A stretch of DNA of 10,000 bases from assembly GCA_020217035.1 (NCBI GenBank), contig JAIWOG010000091.1, positions 1 through 10,000 on the forward strand. Reading direction: 5' to 3'. The stretch comes from Magnetospirillum sp. (GTDB lineage Bacteria > Pseudomonadota > Alphaproteobacteria > Rhodospirillales > Magnetospirillaceae). Positions within the stretch are counted from its first letter, which is position 1. The number at the start of each line of letters is the position of its first letter. This document shows, one piece after another, positions 7,463-10,000 of this stretch. A model generated the notes under the pieces. That model searched no databases, was not told the DNA's origin, and worked only from the letters and a program-made list of their open reading frames with translations. A program made the position numbers and the translations under genes.

Positions 7463-7777
7463 CTAGTTGTCGGCATTTTCCAGAAAGTCGGCGATGCCCT
7501 CGACGGCGTCGGACAGCAGGCGGTGGTCCTTGGACCGCTCCAACACCGCCATCACCACCGCCGCCTCGGCCCCGATAAGGTCACCCGCCAGCAGGGCGGG
7601 AACGAAGCCGTCTTCGGACAGGATCGTTACCGCCTGCCGCCATTGACGATGCTTGCCGCCTTTGCCCTCGGCCTCGAAGCAATCGTTCAAGGCTTCGACA
7701 GGAGCTTCCTTACGATGGATCTTGAAGGCCAGTGAGCGCAGCAGCCGCACCTTGTCTTCGTTCATGTTGCGGGCCAT
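7463..7777 (-). CDS. Small protein resembling a stand-alone type II secretion F domain
   Basis: This 104-residue soluble protein has no signal peptide or membrane segment. I do not recognise it as a named gene. Its pattern resembles the cytoplasmic domain of GspF/PilC/TadB proteins: RLLRSLAFKIHRKEAPVEAL for the first helix pair (compare LaxLlxaGxpLxeAL), then ILSEDGFVPALLAG, and GAEAAVVMAVLERSKDHRLLSDAVEGIADFLE for the usual GExSGxLxxxLxxLAdyLE ending. The membrane helices that follow in real F proteins are absent. The ATG at 7777 is chosen because AGGAGG lies 6 bases upstream; the frame is open further upstream, but that stretch holds an intrinsic terminator and low protein-likeness. The next gene on the same strand starts 62 bp downstream, so the two may form an operon. 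The domain assignment is by eye and uncertain; the coding call is firmer. Confidence 0.72.
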   Translation of the reverse strand: MARNMNEDKVRLLRSLAFKIHRKEAPVEALNDCFEAEGKGGKHRQWRQAVTILSEDGFVPALLAGDLIGAEAAVVMAVLERSKDHRLLSDAVEGIADFLENADN

Positions 7778-7799
7778 GCCGGGCCTCCTGAAAGCGAGA

Positions 7800-7820
7800 C
7801 GGCCACCCTTGCGGTGGCCG
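7800..7820 (-). promoter_or_regulatory. Hairpin just upstream of the ribosome binding site of the small F-like gene
   Basis: CGGCCACC (7800-7807) and GGTGGCCG (7813-7820) form a perfect 8-bp stem with a 5-base loop. On the minus strand the hairpin ends 10 bases before AGGAGG (7789-7784). No T-run follows, so it is not an intrinsic terminator. It could protect the transcript end or affect ribosome access; this is inference. Confidence 0.45.
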
Positions 7821-7955
7821 ACGGCACTATTGCTCCATTGACGAAAGAAGGCAAACACCGATCCGGCATACCGCCTGTCCGTCAATGATGGATGGCGGCA
7901 CATTGATGAAGACGAGCGCAAGAAGTCACTGGTCTTCGTCACCGCATACCACCGC

Positions 7956-7990
7956 AAAAATGAAAAACCGGGGGGCAATGGCCCCTCCGG
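7956..7990 (-). terminator. Rho-independent terminator on the minus strand
   Basis: Reading the minus strand, CCGGAGGGGC and GCCCCCCGG form a nine-pair GC stem with one bulged A and loop CATT, followed by TTTTTCATTTTT. The T-run lies on only one side, so it acts on minus-strand transcripts. The tRNA upstream has its own terminator, so this one must end another transcript starting between about 8210 and 7990, or act as an attenuator ahead of the 7777 gene. Confidence 0.75.
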
Positions 7991-8160
7991 CATTTCAGGC
8001 CCCCGACGCTCTGCCGGTAAAACCGGGTGGCCGTCTTCGGAGGTATCCCAAGGGGAGAGTTTGCCCGCATCGTCGCCCAAAACCAAGTCCCCTCGCCCCA
8101 ATTGCGCCACAGCCCAGCAAATTCTGGAACATAATCGGACGTGGAAGGTGAATGGCCGGG
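7968..8160 (-). ncRNA. Candidate small RNA or regulatory leader of unknown family
   Basis: The stretch lies between the tRNA-Lys terminator and a second, strong intrinsic terminator on the same strand, with no supportable gene. It folds locally: CGAGGGGA pairs with TCCCCTTG (outer stem at about 8095-8046), and CCGGT-TTT-ACCGG forms a small hairpin at about 8025-8013, followed by the terminator hairpin. The general form (GC-rich, double-stranded, terminator at the end) suits a small RNA, but I could not match it to 6S, SRP, tmRNA or a known riboswitch. The 5' end is unknown and the start given is only the probable limit. No good promoter was found. Confidence 0.3.
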
Positions 8161-8164
8161 GATA

Positions 8165-8195
8165 GAGTCTGACAGTCAGACTCACTGTCAGACTC
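8165..8195. repeat. Nested inverted repeats that allow two alternative hairpins
   Basis: GAGTCTGACAGT (8165-8176) is perfectly complementary to ACTGTCAGACTC (8184-8195) across a 7-base loop. The same left arm also forms a 9-bp palindrome GAGTCTGAC/GTCAGACTC (8165-8173 with 8175-8183) around one base. GTCAGACTC is therefore present as a direct repeat at 8175-8183 and 8187-8195, 12 bp apart. It could be an operator or a switchable RNA structure between the tRNA terminator and the candidate small RNA. Confidence 0.7.
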
Positions 8196-8210
8196 GTTCA
8201 CATTTGTTCC

Positions 8211-8250
8211 AAAAAACAAAACCCCCGGAACGCTAATCATTCCGGGGGTT
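8211..8250 (-). terminator. Intrinsic terminator of tRNA-Lys, probably bidirectional
   Basis: CCCCCGGAA (8222-8230) and TTCCGGGGG (8240-8248) form a perfect 9-bp stem with a 9-base loop. On the minus strand it is followed by TTTTGTTTTTT (8221-8211), directly downstream of the tRNA. On the plus strand the stem is followed by TTTTT (8249-8253), so it could also stop plus-strand read-through. Confidence 0.88.
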
Positions 8251-8255
8251 TTTAG

Positions 8256-8331
8256 TGGTGAGCCCGCCGGGACTCGAACCCGGGACCCCATGATTAAAAG
8301 TCACGTGCTCTACCGACTGAGCTACGGGCTC
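8256..8331 (-). tRNA. tRNA-Lys (anticodon UUU), CCA encoded
   Basis: The 76-base gene folds as a full cloverleaf. The acceptor stem GAGCCCG pairs with CGGGCTC, followed by discriminator A and an encoded CCA. The D arm contains AGCTCAGTCGGTAGAGC. The anticodon stem CGTGA/TCATG closes the loop CTTTTAA, giving anticodon TTT (lysine). The T arm has the GGTTCGAGTCC core. A promoter lies just upstream and a terminator 6 bases or so downstream, so it is its own transcription unit. Confidence 0.97.
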
Positions 8332-8345
8332 TCACCTCGAAAACG

Positions 8346-8375
8346 GGGGCACACCATAGGGACATGATGTGCCCC
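8346..8375. repeat. 8-bp inverted repeat overlapping the tRNA-Lys promoter
   Basis: GGGGCACA (8346-8353) and TGTGCCCC (8368-8375) are perfect inverted repeats 14 bp apart. They fill the promoter spacer and the -10/start region. They could be an operator, or a weak terminator stem for the cyclophilin operon, since on the minus strand the stem is followed by CGTTTT. Confidence 0.6.
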
Positions 8376-8381
8376 GGTCAA
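8353..8381 (-). promoter_or_regulatory. Sigma-70-type promoter of tRNA-Lys
   Basis: On the minus strand, TTGACC (8381-8376) is followed after exactly 17 bases by TATGGT (8358-8353). Transcription would begin near 8346, about 15 bases before the tRNA 5' end. The sequence between -10 and the start, GTGCCCCC, is GC-rich, as expected for stable-RNA promoters under stringent control. Confidence 0.75.
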
Positions 8382-8408
8382 CCCTTGGAAAATACCAATC
8401 CGTGGAAA

Positions 8409-8948
8409 TCACTTCACGTCGGCGGCGACGCGCAGACGCACCAACTTGTCAGGCGTCTCGACGATGCCGTTGCCACCGGTGCCCTTGGTGATCTTGTCGA
8501 CGTTTTCCATACCCTGGATGACGTTGCCCCAGATGGTATACTTGCCATCCAGCGACGGAGCGCTGCCCAGCATGATGAAGAACTGCGAATCCGCCGAATT
8601 GGGGCTGGAGGCGCGGGCCATGCCGACCACGCCGCGAACGAAATGTTCGCCCGAGAACTCGGCCGGCAGCTTCATTCCGGAACCGCCGGTGCCGGTGCCG
8701 GTGGGGTCGCCACCCTGGGCCATGAAGCCATCGATGACGCGATGGAACGGCGTGCCGTTGTAAAAGCCCTTGCGGGTCAGTTCCTTGATACGCTCCACGT
8801 GCTTGGGCGCCAGGTCGGGGCGCATCTCGATCACCACCTGCCCCCAGGGCAGGTCCATGATCAGGGTGTTTTCAGGATCGGCGGCCAAGGCCGGGGTGGC
8901 GGCAACACCCAGCACCACCAGCAGCGTGGCGACAAGCTTCTTGATCAT
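8409..8948 (-). CDS. ppiA: Exported cyclophilin-type peptidyl-prolyl cis-trans isomerase
   Basis: This 179-residue protein catalyses cis-trans isomerisation of proline peptide bonds and should act in the periplasm. It has a signal peptide: charged MIKK, hydrophobic core to about residue 17, and ALA-AD at the cleavage point after A22. The cyclophilin core has FHRVIDGFMAQGGDP, giving the catalytic-type R70 with F75 and Q78, and ADSQFFIML further on, so the active site looks complete. The ATG at 8948 lies 3 bp after the stop of the cytosolic cyclophilin gene, and GAGGA within that gene's end serves as ribosome binding site. It is the last gene of the coaD-ppi cluster. The very similar neighbour lacks a signal peptide, pointing to duplication with division between compartments. 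Confidence 0.92.
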   Translation of the reverse strand: MIKKLVATLLVVLGVAATPALAADPENTLIMDLPWGQVVIEMRPDLAPKHVERIKELTRKGFYNGTPFHRVIDGFMAQGGDPTGTGTGGSGMKLPAEFSGEHFVRGVVGMARASSPNSADSQFFIMLGSAPSLDGKYTIWGNVIQGMENVDKITKGTGGNGIVETPDKLVRLRVAADVK

Positions 8949-8951
8949 GGA

Positions 8952-9431
8952 TTATTCCTCGACGTCGGCGGCAACCCGGATGGAGACGATGCAATCGGGC
9001 TCGTCCACCGAACCGTTGCGGGATGCGGACCCCTTCTTGATCTTGTCGACGAAGTCCATGCCTTCGCTCACCTGGCCCCAGATGGAATACTGGTTGTCCA
9101 GGTGGGGGGCGCGGTCGAACATGATGAAGAACTGAGAATCGGCCGAATTGGGATTGGCGGCGCGGGCCATGGAACAGGTGCCCCGCACATGCTTTTCCTT
9201 GGAGAACTCGGCGTTGAGCTTCTGGCCCGACCCTCCCATGCCGGTGCCCTGGGGACAGCCGGTCTGCGCCATGAAACCATCGATGACGCGATGGAACTTC
9301 AGGCCGTCGTAATAGCCCTGGCGCACCAATTCCTTGATGCGGGCCACATGGTTGGGGGCAAGGTCGGGACGCAATTGGATGACCACGCGACCGTCCTTGA
9401 GTTCAAGAAATAGAGTGTTTTCGCGGTCCAA
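8952..9431 (-). CDS. ppiB: Cytosolic cyclophilin-type peptidyl-prolyl cis-trans isomerase
   Basis: With the TTG start at 9431 this is a 159-residue protein without a signal peptide. It catalyses proline isomerisation in cytoplasmic protein folding. FHRVIDGFMAQTG gives R48, F53 and Q56 of the cyclophilin active site, and ADSQFFIMF follows. The TTG is chosen because AGGGAGG ends 5 bases upstream and the resulting N-terminus (MDRENTLFLELKDG) matches the usual family start. An ATG eight codons earlier (9455) is in frame but has a poor ribosome binding site and would place AGGGAGG inside the coding sequence; a database entry may use it. The gene sits between coaD and the exported paralogue on the same strand, in an operon-like order seen in other alphaproteobacteria. 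Confidence 0.9.
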   Translation of the reverse strand: MDRENTLFLELKDGRVVIQLRPDLAPNHVARIKELVRQGYYDGLKFHRVIDGFMAQTGCPQGTGMGGSGQKLNAEFSKEKHVRGTCSMARAANPNSADSQFFIMFDRAPHLDNQYSIWGQVSEGMDFVDKIKKGSASRNGSVDEPDCIVSIRVAADVEE

Positions 9432-9436
9432 TCGGT

Positions 9437-9443
9437 CCTCCCT
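9437..9443 (-). promoter_or_regulatory. Ribosome binding site supporting the TTG start of ppiB
   Basis: AGGGAGG on the minus strand, 5 bases before the TTG at 9431. It is a much better match than anything ahead of the in-frame ATG at 9455. Confidence 0.6.
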
Positions 9444-9467
9444 TGGCGAAAACATGCGCCTACAAGG

Positions 9468-9971
9468 TTAGGCGATGTCGAATTTCTGGTTCAGGCTAGC
9501 GCGGACGCGCGGGCTGACGAAAGAGGAAATGTCGCCGCCCAAACGGCCGATTTCCTTGACGAAGCGCGACGAGATGAACTGACAGCGTTCCGACGCCATC
9601 AGGAACAGGGTCTCGATCTGCGGCGACAGGCGGGCGTTCATGCCGGCCATCTGGAATTCGTATTCGAAATCCGACACGGCGCGCAGGCCCCGGATGATGA
9701 TCCGCGCCCCGCAATCGCGGGCGAAATCCACCAGCAGATTGTCGAAGGACTTCACCTCGATGACCACGTTATGCTGACGCGCCACCTCGGCCACTTCCGC
9801 CTTGACCAGTTCCACCCTCTCGTCCAGCGAGTAAAGTGGCCCCTTGCCGGCATTGACCGCCACCGCGATGATCAGTTTGTCGACCACCTTGGCGGCACGG
9901 GTGACGATATCAAGGTGACCGTTGGTGATGGGGTCGAAAGTCCCCGGGTACAGACCGATTCGCTCACTCAT
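9468..9971 (-). CDS. coaD: Phosphopantetheine adenylyltransferase
   Basis: This 167-residue cytoplasmic enzyme joins 4'-phosphopantetheine and ATP to make dephospho-CoA, the penultimate step of coenzyme A synthesis. It is full length for the family. The nucleotidyltransferase motif GTFDPITNGH is at 10-19 (T/HxGH type), N40 and K43 follow the second strand, IIRGLRAVSDFEYE is at 92-105, and ISSRFVKE at 132-139 corresponds to the usual ISSTxVRE. The ATG at 9971 is preceded by GGAGG five bases upstream. It is the first gene visible of the coaD-ppiB-ppiA cluster; the promoter or a further upstream gene lies beyond the window. Confidence 0.97.
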   Translation of the reverse strand: MSERIGLYPGTFDPITNGHLDIVTRAAKVVDKLIIAVAVNAGKGPLYSLDERVELVKAEVAEVARQHNVVIEVKSFDNLLVDFARDCGARIIIRGLRAVSDFEYEFQMAGMNARLSPQIETLFLMASERCQFISSRFVKEIGRLGGDISSFVSPRVRASLNQKFDIA

Positions 9972-10000
9972 TGTCCCCTCCGGACAGCGTGGTTTCGGAA

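Larger units (their letters stand above)
7778..8255. other. Non-coding, structure-rich region of about 480 bp
   Basis: No convincing gene is seen. The open frames here on both strands (for example minus 8185-7778, plus 7885-8151 and minus 8291-7995) lack ribosome binding sites and protein-like composition, and two of them run through terminators or the tRNA. The region instead holds, from low to high coordinate: a hairpin at 7800-7820, an 8-bp inverted repeat (CATTGACG at 7836-7843 with CGTCAATG at 7880-7887), a 10-bp imperfect inverted repeat at about 7904-7943, an intrinsic terminator at 7956-7990, a GC-rich structured stretch to about 8160, nested inverted repeats at 8165-8195 and the tRNA terminator. 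Confidence 0.7.

Noticed and set aside
7995..8131. 45-residue frame (starting MFQNLLGCGAIG) ending just before the terminator
   Set aside because: Its position is tempting for a leader peptide, but there is no ribosome binding site and no run of regulatory codons.
7778..8185. N-terminal extension of the small F-like protein, beginning with GTG at 8185
   Set aside because: It runs through an intrinsic terminator, is not protein-like, and AGGAGG lies directly before the ATG at 7777.
8364..9413. 349-residue open frame on the plus strand with internal repetition
   Set aside because: It is antisense to the two cyclophilin genes and starts inside the tRNA promoter; the repetition only mirrors the paralogous pair.

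Overview
The window looks like chromosome from a GC-rich alphaproteobacterium, most likely a Rhodospirillales member such as Magnetospirillum. This is an inference from codon and base composition, the alphaproteobacterial type of the coaD and cyclophilin proteins, and the abundance of stator-type and c-di-GMP proteins. No database search was possible. I see no insertion sequence, phage gene or CRISPR array.

Layout. Positions 1-1155 (+) hold the end of a MotA-type stator gene and a complete, short MotB-type gene, joined by an ATGA overlap. Positions 1164-5297 (-) hold, in order of transcription, a large PAS-PAS-PAS-GGDEF-EAL c-di-GMP enzyme, a SAM hydroxide adenosyltransferase-like protein (DUF62) whose TTG start overlaps the upstream stop, and a metallo-beta-lactamase-fold hydrolase. 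Positions 5421-5720 (+) hold a small HNH nuclease gene, divergent from the c-di-GMP enzyme. Positions 5724-7777 (-) hold two poorly characterised genes: a 104-residue protein resembling a free-standing cytoplasmic type II secretion F domain, then a 558-residue protein that I read as a catalytically degenerate GGDEF-EAL protein with a repeat-bearing linker.

Positions 7778-8255 contain no convincing gene. They are rich in RNA structure: two intrinsic terminators, nested inverted repeats, and a hairpin just ahead of a ribosome binding site. The stretch between the two terminators could be a small RNA or a regulated leader. Positions 8256-8331 (-) are tRNA-Lys(UUU) with a clear sigma-70-type promoter. 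Positions 8409-9971 (-) are a housekeeping operon, coaD then a cytosolic and an exported cyclophilin.

How the genes fit together. Motor stator, active-looking c-di-GMP enzyme and apparent inactive GGDEF-EAL protein suggest a neighbourhood concerned with motility and second-messenger signalling. The F-like protein next to the degenerate GGDEF-EAL protein is the best candidate here for something undescribed, but the link between them rests only on adjacency and distant sequence resemblance. The coaD-ppi cluster and the tRNA are ordinary core genome.
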